Source: Gnetum montanum (lineage: Eukaryota > Streptophyta > Gnetopsida > Gnetales > Gnetaceae). Taken from it: DNA of 64,000 bases. A model generated the notes under the pieces. That model worked only from the letters and a program-made list of their open reading frames with translations, searched no databases and was not told where the DNA came from. The stretch covers positions 69,150 through 133,149 of the forward strand of contig MNCI01003413.1 of the NCBI GenBank assembly GCA_015680685.1, in the 5' to 3' direction. The position numbers were made by a program, and so were the translations under genes. Position 1 is the first letter of the stretch, and each line of letters begins with the position of its first letter. Below, piece after piece: positions 1 through 10,568 of the stretch.

Positions 1-1900
1 CAGGATGAATGGAGTACAACCCTACCTTATTTGACATAATCCCACTCATAGAGTCCTACCACCAGTTGTTGTCCCAACTCATCCCTGCAAACAAGCATGA
101 TCTAGGAACAACCTACAATGAAGCCTCACAGGAGGAAGAAGATGAGTTCAAGGTCTTCTCTAAATGTGAGAGCCCCCTTTACATTGCCTTCTAACAACCA
201 CTCCCTAGTATAGACCCTCCTTGTTTTGGTCCATCCATCCTCTCTGAGATGTGACCATGCCAACTCAACCTTCCTTGCAATCTATCGTTGCATTTGTCCA
301 ACCCTATGCTCATGTAAGGGCCACCTCCTAGCCCTAGATGATTCAGGCATGCCACATCCTACTTGTTTCATTGATGCCCATGGCATCCATCCAATCCACT
401 CATGCGTGGCCTACCTTGATCACCATGCCCATCACTTAGCTAATGCATCAACTAAACTTATCCACTACAACATTAAACTAGCAATGCCTATCTGCTACAA
501 CGTTAAATTGGCAAACTTCTCAAACAACAATCTAACCCTACATCATATGACCAATGCAAGCCAAGCTAATGCAACCAGCTAGCACATCCCCAAGCTTAGA
601 TCAAGCATTCTAATTAATCCAAAGCTTGATGGAGGAGATTAACTAACTCAAGGCTACCTCTTTTGACACTTTCAAGGTGATGGACTTATACTAGGACGAT
701 CCCATAAGTCCTATAGTACCACCTCTAACTCTTCCAACTAGGGTCCCACTACCTCAACTTACCAAGTACAATGGTGAAGGGGACCCCAATGCACACTTGA
801 TCACATTTTGATCTAAGTGCCTACTCCTTCAAGCTTGGCCACATGCCATCATGCGCATGTTTCCCATGTCACTCATTGGCAAGGCCATAGACTAGTATTC
901 TGTGCTACCCAAGGCCTCAATATCTTCTTTGGTGGATCTCATAAGCCAGTTTGAGACATGCTTCAAGTACAATCTAAAGCTTGAAGTAACCCTTGACCAG
1001 CCCATGTAGGTCAAGCAAGGGCCCCTATAGCTCGTGCCAAAATTCCTCCAATGTTGGAACATTGCATTGAATGAAATACGTGAAACCCTAGTAGAGACAC
1101 ACCTACTAGCCATATTCGAGGGTGTAGTGAATGACTTTATCAAGTTCAAACTATTTTACCTAGCCTGAAAGTCTCTCAACCAAGCCTTTGCCCAAATGAA
1201 GGACATAGAGGAGCTAGCAATGACCTAGCCTATGTGGCCTACAGAAACCAACATGCATGCAAATAAAATGCAATAGTGGAAATAGTGGTTGCAAGCACAA
1301 AATCAGCCAACTGGAGCTTGATGGCTTAGCAACCCCAGGCCCTAGCTCAAAAAGCCACAAACTCTAGCACCAACTCACCTACATTAGTAGGGGCTACCCC
1401 AATGCCCAACTTTGAGTGCAAGGATCACTTAAAGTATACACTGCTACCGATGGAACCCTCTGAACTACAAGAGTAACTCACAAAATTTGGGTGAATCTAA
1501 TACAAACACATATAAGAGATTACTCACCAAAAACATGATAGGTACTATGAACTACTGAGGAGCCCCACCTTAGCAGTACCAAATGAGCCCTCAGTCCCAC
1601 AACATTTCAAGTTGGACCAATACTATCATTAGCACCAGATGTCTAGTTATAGTATGAACAACTGTTGCACTTTGCAAGATGACCTACAAAGAATGATAGA
1701 ATAGGGCCAACTAGTGCTCAAAACAGTGAGCCAATACAATGTAGATGATGCTACCTATGTCATAAACTCCATTAGCATAGGTGGCAAGTCCAAACCTGTG
1801 CAACAATCTTTCATGATCTACATGCCTCCTAACAAGGCAAGGATTCCCTTGATCTCCACAAGAAAGAGGCCTCCCTTTGTTATCAAAGTGTCACTTTAGG
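1..1900 (+). pseudogene. Element H: decayed retrotransposon gag
   Basis: This is the structural (capsid) region of an LTR retrotransposon, cut by the left window edge. One frame from about 768 to 1250 reads KYNGEGDPNAHLITF, then LIGKAID and PKASISSLVDLISQFETCF, the layout of the Retrotrans_gag family. In-frame stops lie near 814, 893, 1007, 1029, 1167 and 1228, mostly TAG or TGA. The upstream part (9-600) is low-complexity coding-like sequence with an acidic EEEDEF stretch that the minus-strand copy J also has. Downstream, 1714-1899 holds an open stretch that begins a spacer with repeated FVIK-like motifs. No intact protein could be made. Gag identity is firm; Tat-like affiliation is an inference from the protease downstream. 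Confidence 0.8.
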
Positions 1901-3260
1901 CACTAACAGCATCCTTTGTCATCAAGGCCCCATAGTAATCATCCACTAAGACATTAAACTGGCATGATGCAGTAGCAACAATTGCTAAGTAGCCTTTTGT
2001 CATCAAGATGCCACAACAAGTTGGCCTTACAACAACTCCTAAACCATCATTTATCATAAGGATGGCACAAAGTGATGGCCCCTCACCTACCTAAAGTCCA
2101 ATAGTGGGTGACATCTTAGTCTCTCCTCCTTCAAGGGTTGACCCCACTAGCAACTTGTGTAGGCCTACAAAATGGCAATGCAAGAGGACAAAAGAGTTCC
2201 TTGCAACCCCCATGGCCAAAGTGAAGGGCATAACTGGCAAGCAACAACTGAACATTGGGATCCCTACCCCCAAGAAGGCCAAGAAACCCAAGCTTAAGTC
2301 CCCTCTATGAGAGATCCATCTCTCAAGCCATATGCAGAAATTTAAGGTCAACACAACGATTGATGAGAAAGACTTTGTAGTTGCACTAACCTAGGTGAAA
2401 CAAATGCTCAAGAAAAAGAACACAATGTTGAGCTTGTACGACTTGGTCATGATCTCATCTAGTCACCACCAAGCCTTGGCTCGAATGTTGGCATCCATTC
2501 TTATTATAGAGGACATCTTTGTAGATGAGACATCCATTCATGCTACGATGTTTCCCCTTGCACCACAGGAATCAAGTTCAATATTCCTAGCATTTCATGA
2601 TGATGTAGTCAAGGTCAACCCCAAATGAGGGAAGGTTAGCTCCACTATCCATTAGCATACATGTTGGGTAGTGCACCATCCACAAAGTACATGTCGATGA
2701 TGGTGCAGCAACAAACGTAGTCCTATACTCCATCATCGACAAGCTAGGCCTAGTAGATGAAATTAGGCCAACCAAAATCACATGTCTAAAATCCTTCAAT
2801 GGATCATGCATCACTATCATGGGTACAATCAACTTAGCCTTCATGGTAGGAGAGCAATTCCCCACTAGAATAGATTTTACTGTCATAGAGGAGATGCTAG
2901 GCTTGAACTTGATCTTTGGTAGGCCTTGGCTAGCTCAACTATGGGTTGTCTCCTTTCCCATCCACCAAGAAGTTCACTTTCCATACAAAGGTGGTTAAGT
3001 TATCATCTACAGTGATAATGCCTCCTCTCTAGTTGTCCACAACATAGACATGGAACAACTATCGGAGGTGGAGTTTCTTAGTGATGCACCTATGGCAACC
3101 AATGCAATGCCTAAGGTTAACACACCTGAATGAGTGGTTGAAGCAAATAGCCTCCCAGAGGATCTATGCCTTGTGCACCCCATTAATCCATGCCTAGTTA
3201 GGAAGCAACTACATGACCAAGACTTTCCCTTGGTCAAAAATGCACTAAGCAACTACTTAC
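1900..3260 (+). pseudogene. Element H: gag-protease spacer and retropepsin-like domain
   Basis: The frame continues through a spacer with several PFVIK/SFVIK-type motifs (about 1878-2070), a basic Lys-rich patch near 2265-2305, and a helical stretch at 2340-2630. An aspartic-protease-like domain follows at about 2680-2960. It starts VHVDDGAATNV, where DDGA fits the retropepsin D-x-G active site, and ends NLIFGRPWLAQL, matching the (I/L)LGRPWL motif common in Ty3/gypsy proteases. The frame is broken by stops and shifts. Beyond GRPWL a tail with VRKQLHDQDFPL runs to about 3250, and J has the same tail. No reverse transcriptase, RNase H or integrase motif follows before the 3' repeats, so H looks like a gag-protease-only element. 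Confidence 0.7.
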
Positions 3261-4990
3261 CCTTTGCCTTCGCTTGCCATGTATTTTTAACTTTTTTCTT
3301 TTGCATCACACTAGCCTACACATTTACATTTTACCTACTTGCTTAGATCACACATTTCATTTTGTTCACATAGTTTTTACTTTGTGTTGTTTACACATCC
3401 ATCCACTTAGCTTATGCATTGCATTGGAAAAACATCAAAAACACATAAAAAAGCATAAAACTACAAAAACACATGGCCTGAAAAGGCCTTAAACTAGCCC
3501 ACAACCTAAAATGATCTAAAGCAATCACCTTTTGCATTACTTTATTTTCATTTGTTCATTTTAACTCTATTTATGATAGGTGCCCCTTGATGTTTTTTTT
3601 CTAGTTGATTTTTGTAGGATCTTGCAAGCACACAACATGACCACACATGCACAATTGCAGCTCACATAAGCAAGGTAAGCACTTGTTCATCATAACATTA
3701 AATTGGCATAACATCCATCATCTGCTACGATGTTAGACTAGCATCCAATAATCTACTAGAACTTTAAACTAGCACATCATGATTTTCGAGGACCTTAAAC
3801 TGGGTTCATGGTCTACCAGGACTTTAAACTAGCATGTTGCTGATTTGTTGGAGCACCTACCATTGGTATACCCTTGGGGCACTCACAGCATCATCGACTC
3901 TCACCATTTTGCTGATCTTTTGGAGTACCTACCATTAGTGTTGTCTTCGGAGGACTCATAGCATTATTGCCCTGGCACTTTCACTAGCTTCCTAAGAACT
4001 TGCAATTAGGACAACATTTGACACATTCCTAGAATCTTCACATCCAGCACTTGTAGCATCTTCACATCCAGCACTTGCAACATCTTCACATCTGGCATTT
4101 GCACTTGCATTTCACATTTTGTGGTTTTTTTATCTTCTCAAAGTTGTGTTTGTAGGACGAAGCCTTGGACATGGTCATGCAAAGATGCATCTCATCATAG
4201 CAACAAGTTTTCACATTTCTTTGATATGCATGATTGGACTAGTTAAGCTACTCAAGAGTGGACATCCCCCTTATCTTATTACAGCCTACACACATCCACT
4301 CCTTCATCCCAATATCCTCTCATCCCCTACATACTCATGATTGTACATCCCTCTGATGCATACAAACTATGATGTATATGGTATTCTTCTCACGTCAACT
4401 GTAGAACCCATGGTAGACATAATGTAACTCATCCCATGGGGAACCTCTATTGGCTAGTCAAAGCCCAAGTAGATGTAATGCAACTCATCTTGGGGAGGAA
4501 ACACTTGTCCTATAGATGTGATGTAGTTGCATCAAAACAAAGCCCATCTACTTAATGGCCCACACTTTGTAGCTAGTAATTAGCAATAAGCTAAACCCAA
4601 CAAGGGTTTGCCTTGCAATAAAGCAAAGAAGAAAAAAAAAACAAAAAAAAGAAGAATAGGGAAAAGCACATCCTCAAGCAAATTGATAATGCTACAGCTT
4701 CACAATTTCCGTAGCCTTGGATCGACTTTGACTCTCTCATGAGCACTCTGATGAGAGGTCAACATTTCAAGGGCAAGCTACTTCATTCCATGGTCACCGT
4801 TAGCCATGTTGACATTTCATCTTGCATTAGGATACACTATTTGCATTTTATTTCCATTACTTTCATTTCATCTCCCTAGCACATTGCCTACACACTTTGC
4901 CCCAACACATCCTTATCCATAGCACTCTTGAACATGGTGGAATGACACCTGATTTGGTACCGACAAGCAATGTTGGTGCCACATTTGCTG
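3261..4990 (+). other. Element H 3' noncoding region with short repeats
   Basis: No coding region is supported here. The segment holds a box ending in ctgaaaaggccttaaact (about 3477-3494) that matches one unit of the J tandem array in inverted orientation. It also holds a degenerate repeat built on ttaaactagca/ttaaattggca (about 3704-3840), two copies of a roughly 68-bp unit containing ttggagnacctaccatt (about 3840-3975), and a clean 24-bp triplet at 4034-4105. The rest, including the region around the spaced tgtaatgcaactcat copies at 4420-4530, is AT-rich without recognisable genes. It lies between the end of the protease tail and the LTR-like block, where a complete gypsy element would carry pol. 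Confidence 0.55.
4034..4105 (+). repeat. Three-copy 24-bp tandem repeat
   Basis: Three adjacent units read atcttcacatccagcacttg followed by tagc or caac; the third copy is diverged (tctggcatttg). It lies in the 3' noncoding part of element H. Confidence 0.8.
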
Positions 4991-5414
4991 TGGTGTTTTA
5001 TGATTCTCTGTCAACATCTCTTAGGCCACTCCTCTAGATGTCAACAAAAAGGAACCACTAAAACACCACAAAATTTCAAGTCTCAGCATCTCGATTGCAA
5101 ATTTGGCTAAGTGTCAAAACGGTGGAACTTTTCCAAAATTATTCTAAGTGTTGAGTGTAGTCAACTCCAACTACCATATTTGCAAAATTTTTCTAAGTTT
5201 CAGAACAATGGCACTTTTTGCAAATTTTTCTAAGTGTTGGTGCTATGCTCCCTAGTGTAGCTAGCATAGCATGCATGAAGGCCTATTTCGCAAAATTTTC
5301 TAAGTGTCAACAGTAGCTACAAAAATGTTTCTAGGTGTTGTGCTATGCCTAACACTATAGTGGTTATGCTTGACACTATAGCTCTTATGCTCAGCACTGT
5401 AGCTGCTATGCTTT

Positions 5415-5434
5415 GCTATGCTCTAGAGCATAGC
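5415..5434. repeat. Perfect 20-bp palindrome in LTR-like block
   Basis: gctatgctctagagcatagc equals its own reverse complement. A near-perfect copy with one C/T difference lies at 5646-5665, and a degenerate one around 5507-5525, all centred on CTCTAGAG. Their position upstream of the TATA box suggests binding sites for a dimeric protein, but that role is inference. Confidence 0.8.
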
Positions 5435-5744
5435 AAGCATAGCCAATACACAAATGGCTAGTTTTGTAGAATTTTCTAAGTGTTGTGCTATGCTCCCATT
5501 GCCCATGCTACACTCTAGAGCATACCTAGCGTAGCATACTTTTCAATGGCTATTTTTGCCTAAGTGTCAAGCAAGAAGCTATCAAGCTAGCTGAGCATGG
5601 AAGAGGCATTTGGTAGATTTTCTAACTCCTAAGGCCACCCCTCTTGCTACGCTCTAGAGCATAGCTAGCGTAACAAGAACAATGATTACAGTCTTCACTA
5701 GATTCTTCTAAGTATCCATGCTACACCGTATCCCTAGGGAGCAT

Positions 5745-5832
5745 CCTGTGTCCTGCATGTAACATGGGATGAGCATAATAGCCAACGTCCCATGTCCTAC
5801 ACGTAACATGGGACGAGCATAGTAGTCGATCT
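5745..5832 (+). promoter_or_regulatory. Doubled 43-bp unit just upstream of a TATA box
   Basis: Two adjacent copies share tgtccTgcatgtaacatggg / tgtcctacacgtaacatggg and gagcatagtag. Each contains an inverted pair cccatg...catggg. The array ends about 24 bp upstream of TATAAATA, the usual place for LTR enhancer repeats. Differences between copies are mainly transitions at CG sites. Confidence 0.6.
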
Positions 5833-5855
5833 ACATTGTGGCCTAACCCTAGCCC

Positions 5856-5863
5856 TATAAATA
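5856..5863 (+). promoter_or_regulatory. TATA box of LTR-like block H
   Basis: The sequence ccctataaatacccc is a strong plant TATA context. The G17 run at 5889-5905 starts about 33 bp downstream, at or close to the expected transcription start. Activity is inferred from sequence alone. Confidence 0.6.
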
Positions 5864-5888
5864 CCCCTATACTCCAATATTTCAGGAA

Positions 5889-5905
5889 GGGGGGGGGGGG
5901 GGGGG
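5889..5905 (+). repeat. G17 homopolymer
   Basis: An uninterrupted run of 17 G follows ttcaggaa and precedes ttgggttgg. It is the longest G run in the window. It lies just downstream of the TATA box, not at an LTR boundary, so it is unlikely to be a polypurine tract primer. Exact length may be unreliable in assembly. Confidence 0.85.
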
Positions 5906-6430
5906 TTGGGTTGGCTTCCATTTTTCACCAGTAGGGTAGTTAGCACTTTCATTTGGCATTTGGCACTTTGACATCTTAGCACTTAGCTTTGTGGGTGAAT
6001 GAGACCTAGAGCACACCACAATAGCAAAGAGGGAGTCCTTTATTGCATGATACATCATGACCCTGTTGCAACCCTACAATGCACAGTACATTGTAGTCCC
6101 ATTGCAACCCTACAGAACATCACACGGTACACTATGGCGACCAACCTAGTAGGCACAGTTCATCACAGTGAGCACTAGACTTCATGGCCTAACACTATTG
6201 AGACTTTGATTGTGCTCCTACTATGCCTAATGTACACTGTGTACCTTTTTAGACCCTTTTGGAATTAGCTACACTCCCCCTTTTGGGGTGGTGCACTTCT
6301 ATTTTCAAATTTTGTTGCATTTCTCAAGCATTTCTCTTTGGTATTTAGTGTAATACTTATATTTTCTTACTTTTTCATATGTATTTTCATGTTTACATCA
6401 CTGTTCTCATGCAGGGACATCTTGCTACGC

Positions 6431-6782
6431 TCTAGCTTAGCTGAACCCAATGCCCATGTGTAACATAGTATAAACCCTTTTTACATGGTCATTTTAATAC
6501 CACTTAAGTCGCTATCTAATCTACAAGACCATTTAAGGCACCTCATTTCCATTTCCCAGCATGTTCCTTGCATAGATTCAGGGTTAGGTTGCATGCTTGC
6601 AGACCTTTTGGTGTTTTAGCCATCGATTTTTTCGAACATCACAACATCTTATACCTACAAGCACCTAGGGACCCTAAGATATTTTTGTTAACTTATGCTA
6701 TTTCATGTTAATTTTTGCTAAGTTTAACTTAATGTATTTTTGCATCTAGTATATACTAATGCTTTATTTATTACTTTTGTAG
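6431..6782 (+). other. Region between LTR-like block H and locus M
   Basis: This stretch is AT-rich with no supported ORF. The last part, 6687-6782, starts gttaact and ends with a T-rich tract and ttttgtag. It resembles the other introns of locus M in length (96 bp) and composition, so a short exon may lie before it. Confidence 0.4.
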
Positions 6783-7594
6783 TTTCATGGTGTTACTAAA
6801 GCCCATCCTAGTTGTTGTGGAGCTCTTTGACATTCTTTATTGCATGAGTGAGAAAATGCCCCACACACCTACACTAGATATGCCAGTGGGTTATTACATA
6901 GTGTGGTTCTAGCAAAGGGCAAGTGATTTCCTAGCATTCTTGTTACAACACTTCAGTGTGATGATGTAGTCACACTTAGTGGAAGAGGCTACGAATGTCA
7001 TCATCGAAACATTACTACCTAGGACAAACTAGGACATATTGAGATTTATGTTTGATGAGCCCACTATTAACAATGACAGAGCAGGTGATTTGGGTTGAGG
7101 CCCTAGGGGCACTTGTCCCTTATCTAGGATCTGGTGAATGCCAAAGTTCTCTTGCTACAACAAGAGAAACACCTCTTTGTTGCTCTATGCATGCACATTT
7201 TGTTCCAAAACCCACCTAGAATGGTGTACTATGCTAGAGGGTAAGTGCTCTTATGATTTTCATGTTGCACTCCTTTGCTACCAGCTCATGCTAGTTTGCT
7301 AATTACCCATGTTTGTTGCCAAATTCAAAGTTGATGGTCAGGGTTTCCATGATGAGGACAAGACTCTTACCTTAACGCATACCACCCTAGAGGTGTTTTC
7401 CTCTAGTCCAAATGTTTGAGAGGCCATCCTTGAGAATTTGGGAGCTAATCTAAGGGATTATCCTATCTAGTACCCAAGGGCATTCAAGCGATGCAAGATC
7501 CATGATTGGCTTGATGAGGAGTAGGCTAGTGATGAACTCAACCTTGAGGAGCTGCTTGTGCCACCACCTCCATCCTAAATACCATTTGTTCGAT

Positions 7595-7688
7595 GTAAGA
7601 ATTTATCGTTTTATCTCTTATGCTTGTTCACATGCACTTGTTGATTTACCTTTGCATAATGCCAATGTTGTTTTTGCCTTTGTTGTAG
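7595..7688 (+). other. Intron-like spacer of locus M (94 bp)
   Basis: It starts with gtaaga after tcgat and ends with a T-rich tract and gttgtag. Comparable spacers are 6687-6782, 7241-7330, 8747-8841, 9064-9154, about 9298-9388 and 10181-10272, all 90-96 bp long. Confidence 0.55.
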
Positions 7689-8746
7689 TTGTGGTTTCTT
7701 CAAGAGAAGTGACAATGGTTGCCACAGGCTATATTGAGGCCATCCTCATCATGAAATACAGTGATGTGGAGGGTGCACAACATTGGTTGTGCCATTAGGC
7801 CTAAAAGATATTGACTAGTTGGCTCACACATGCTGGGTTGATGAACCTTTTCTTGGCCCTTAGCCTAGCATTCTGTTGGATGAAATAGTTACCATCATAG
7901 ACTCCTTCAACAGTGACATCTACCACTTTGTCACCCATGTGCACAGTGTGAGGGTAGTTCTGGACCTTAATGAGACATTCTTTACTGACCTCTTTGGCCT
8001 TTCCATTGATGGCCCATTGGTTGTTAACAAGGCCAACAAGGAGGTGGACTATAGAGGAGAAATTGAGCACTAGTTGGAAGCCACTCAATCTCACAAGGGC
8101 ATCTTGATTAAAGATGTGCATGTACATGAGGTTTGGGAGCTCTACCCTCTCTTTCATGCTCACACCTTCCCAAAGTTGCTCTTCCAAGGGAAAATCCTTG
8201 GAATTGAGTAGATGTGGATGATGAAAGAGGTGTTGTAGGAGGGTACAAGGTTCAACTTAGCCTCCTACATCACCACTAGCTTACACACAGAGATCACTAG
8301 GCTATGCTACAACCTCCAGGCAAGGTTCCACGTACACTTTGCATTCTTCGTAGCATATCTACAAAGGTTCACAAAGCTTCTAGTGGTTCAAGATAGTAGG
8401 TGATGGGTAGTTCAGGACTGTGAGTAGTTATCTAAGCCTTGGGTAAAGAACATATTCACAACCACTCACTCGTAGGACCCCCTAGAGGGGATTGATGAGT
8501 TGTACTCAGTGACAATAAAAGGTCATTTGGGGTGGTCACATTATTCCCGTGATAGCGTAGGTGAGTGTCCCCCAATTTTTATTGGGGATGTGAATAAGGC
8601 TAACTGCTATATTATGGAAATGGTAGGGCTATCCAAGGCAAAGATCAAAAGGCCACACCTAGCTAAGGAGGCTACTCTTGTGGTTGGATAGGTAGGCATC
8701 AAGAAGATCTACCTTAAGATCCCAAGCTTGTGCACAGATGTTGCAA

Positions 8747-8841
8747 GTTAGTATATGTATAGATGCATTTTTTATATTTTTTTATGTTTATGTTTTTTTG
8801 TTATGTTATACTAATGCTAAAATTTTGTGTTTGTAAATTAG
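8747..8841 (+). other. Intron-like spacer of locus M (95 bp)
   Basis: It starts gttagtatatg, is strongly T-rich and ends tttgtaaattag. It separates the largest block from one beginning around 8842 that includes AAPPQTKEGEAHREEL. Confidence 0.55.
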
Positions 8842-9063
8842 GCTAGAGGGCTACCGAAGCAGTAGTGTCAACAATAGCAAAGGCGGCTCCTCCTCAAACT
8901 AAGGAGGGGGAAGCACATAGGGAGGAGCTGTATGAGGATGTAGAGACCCTCCAAAAGTTTGACATAAATGGGTTATTCCATCCCAACGAGGGTAATTTTT
9001 CTAGCTTCTTTGATGGTGTGCAGCTAGGAGATCCCCTTGCTCTCACACTTAAGGGCTTGCTAG

Positions 9064-9154
9064 GTCAGTACCTTGGATTACCATTTGTTGTTGCTCTTTT
9101 GCCCTTGCATCTTTGGCTATTTAGTTGCATGCTAAGTGAGTTGTTATGTTGTAG
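9064..9154 (+). other. Intron-like spacer of locus M (91 bp)
   Basis: It starts gtcagtacc and ends gttatgttgtag. Flanking blocks read LALTLKGLLG upstream and DVPTSGPPSMPTYHMRLW downstream, a change of frame at the proposed splice junction. Confidence 0.5.
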
Positions 9155-10180
9155 CCTTAGATGTACCTACTAGTGGTCCACCATCCATGCCTACCTACCA
9201 CATGAGGCTGTGGGTAGAAACACTAGACAAGTTTACCTTCATGGAAGGAATCATTGAGGATATGATTGACTACCTATAGTAGGTAGATCCCAAGCTTAGT
9301 ATGCATGTTGTTGTTTTAATTTTGTTACTTTTTTGATTTTAATGCTTAGTCTATGGATAATGTTGATTTTCTTGTTGCATGCTAATAGGTTCTAATCTTC
9401 ACTGGGATTCAAATTGGGTGGCTAAAGTGGATGCCATCACCAAGTACCCTCTTAAAGTCAAGTAGGTGCCTTGCCATGTGTATGAGGTAGTTAGCAAGTG
9501 TGCACTTTCTTACACAAAAGTGTTATGGATCTGCAAGTGATCGAACAAGAACCTATGGAAATATGTTCATGAACTTTAGGAGAGAATGACAAGCCAAGAC
9601 ATGAAGATCAAGGACCTTCAGTCTCAATATGACTTCTTGGTGGCTCAATCATAGGGAGACAATACCTGGTAGAGAACAAAGCTTGATTATGCTAGGTACT
9701 GGTTAGTCATTCAAGCAGTGGCTAAAGATGGACCTGCTTGCCTAGAAAAATTAGGATTGGAAGAATTTTAGTTCTAGGGTGTGCAAGTGGGGGCATACAG
9801 AAAAGAACCATAAACACCACTATAAGCACAAGCAAGATGCATATCTTCAGTAGCTCAAGGAAGAGTCTGTCAAGCACCACCACCTTGAGATGTTTGTTGA
9901 GGCGATTGGAAAGAGACAGTCCTTGAAGATATTTGCTCATCATATAGTGGTTAGTAGTTTTCCAGAGAGGGAGATTATTACACCCTTAAGAGAGGCTTTG
10001 TCTACCACATTTTCTATGAAGCTGCCTACATGGACTGTTGTGGACAAAGGGAAGACCTTCATGGGAGTTAACTTTGGCTAGGAGGATTGGATGTAGCTAT
10101 CCAAAGATGAGATCATCAAACGCTTGGAGGAGGGCCTTGATAGATTTCCTCTAGACATGATTGATGCAGGACCCTCTCAA

Positions 10181-10272
10181 GTTAGTTTTTTGTTGCTTTT
10201 GTGCTTTTTCTTGTTAGCTTATGTATTGTATTTCTGCTTACAATTTTGTTATTTTTTTGCATTGTTGACAAG
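10181..10272 (+). other. Intron-like spacer of locus M (92 bp)
   Basis: It starts gttagttttttgttgc and ends ttgttgacaag. The upstream block ends LDRFPLDMIDAGPSQ and a short downstream block ends near 10372. Confidence 0.5.
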
Positions 10273-10372
10273 TACCAAGTGATGCTATCAGCCCCAACAG
10301 CACAACAGATGAAGAGAGACCTCCACATACACCTAGCACCACTAGTTGAGCACATCCTCATGTAGCCTTGCT

Positions 10373-10568
10373 ATTAGAAAATTTTTCATTTTTTGCATAT
10401 ATTTGTTTTGTTGTATGATGCGAATGATCATGATATGTACTATTATTTCTATGACATGTAATGGACATTTTGTTATATGGAGTGCATGATGTGTAGAATT
10501 TTGCATTTATTTATGATGTGTTTGATGCTACTGATGTGATGAGTTGATGCAACTAGGTTTTAGCAATT
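10373..10568. other. AT-rich junction between M and J
   Basis: No gene is seen. The sequence is rich in atgatg/gatgtg words. It may be the 3' tail of M or the 3' end of J; I cannot place the junction. Confidence 0.35.

Larger units (their letters stand above)
4990..6430 (+). repeat. LTR-like block of element H (probable 3' LTR)
   Basis: The block contains many copies of a tttgcaaaattttctaagtgt-type motif and of gctatgctc/gagcatagc elements. It then has a doubled 43-bp promoter-like unit, a TATAAATA box at 5856-5863 and a G17 run. The minus-strand block at 14800-16490 has the same vocabulary (ctaagtgtt, actatgctctggagtgtagt) next to the gag of relative J, which supports an LTR identity. I could not fix exact ends or a target-site duplication, so the coordinates are approximate. 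Confidence 0.5.
6783..10372 (+). pseudogene. Locus M: decayed multi-exon coding region, function unknown
   Basis: I do not recognise the product. Coding-like blocks at about 6783-7240, 7331-7594, 7689-8746, 8842-9063, 9155-9297, 9389-10180 and 10273-10372 are separated by T-rich spacers of 90-95 bp with GT...AG ends or decayed versions of them. The largest block, read from about 7864, runs about 290 codons with a handful of stops, mostly TAG, and contains VTIIDSFNSDIYHF, SVRVVLDL, FFTDLFGLSIDG and HVHFAFFVAYLQRF. The order of these motifs faintly recalls plant-transposon-associated proteins of the PF20167 kind, which I cannot confirm. Block six has a coiled-coil-like MKIKDLQSQYDFL and, after a frame change, a His/Lys-rich patch. 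It lies between H and the inverted element J. It could be a captured host gene or an ORF of an unrecognised transposon. Stops and frame changes in several blocks rule out an intact gene. Confidence 0.5.

Noticed and set aside
226-582. 118-codon plus-strand open frame rich in His, Ala and Cys
   Set aside because: It lies in the low-complexity gag N-terminal region, and I could not confirm a matching protein in the same frame of J; composition explains it.
892-1149. 85-codon minus-strand open frame
   Set aside because: Antisense to the capsid region of H, which has recognisable gag motifs on the plus strand.
4034-4105. Short tandem repeat considered as CRISPR-like
   Set aside because: Units are directly adjacent without unique spacers, and the setting is a plant retrotransposon.
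7801-8187. 128-codon minus-strand open frame
   Set aside because: It is antisense to the best block of locus M, whose plus-strand frame has neighbouring exon-like blocks in the same orientation.
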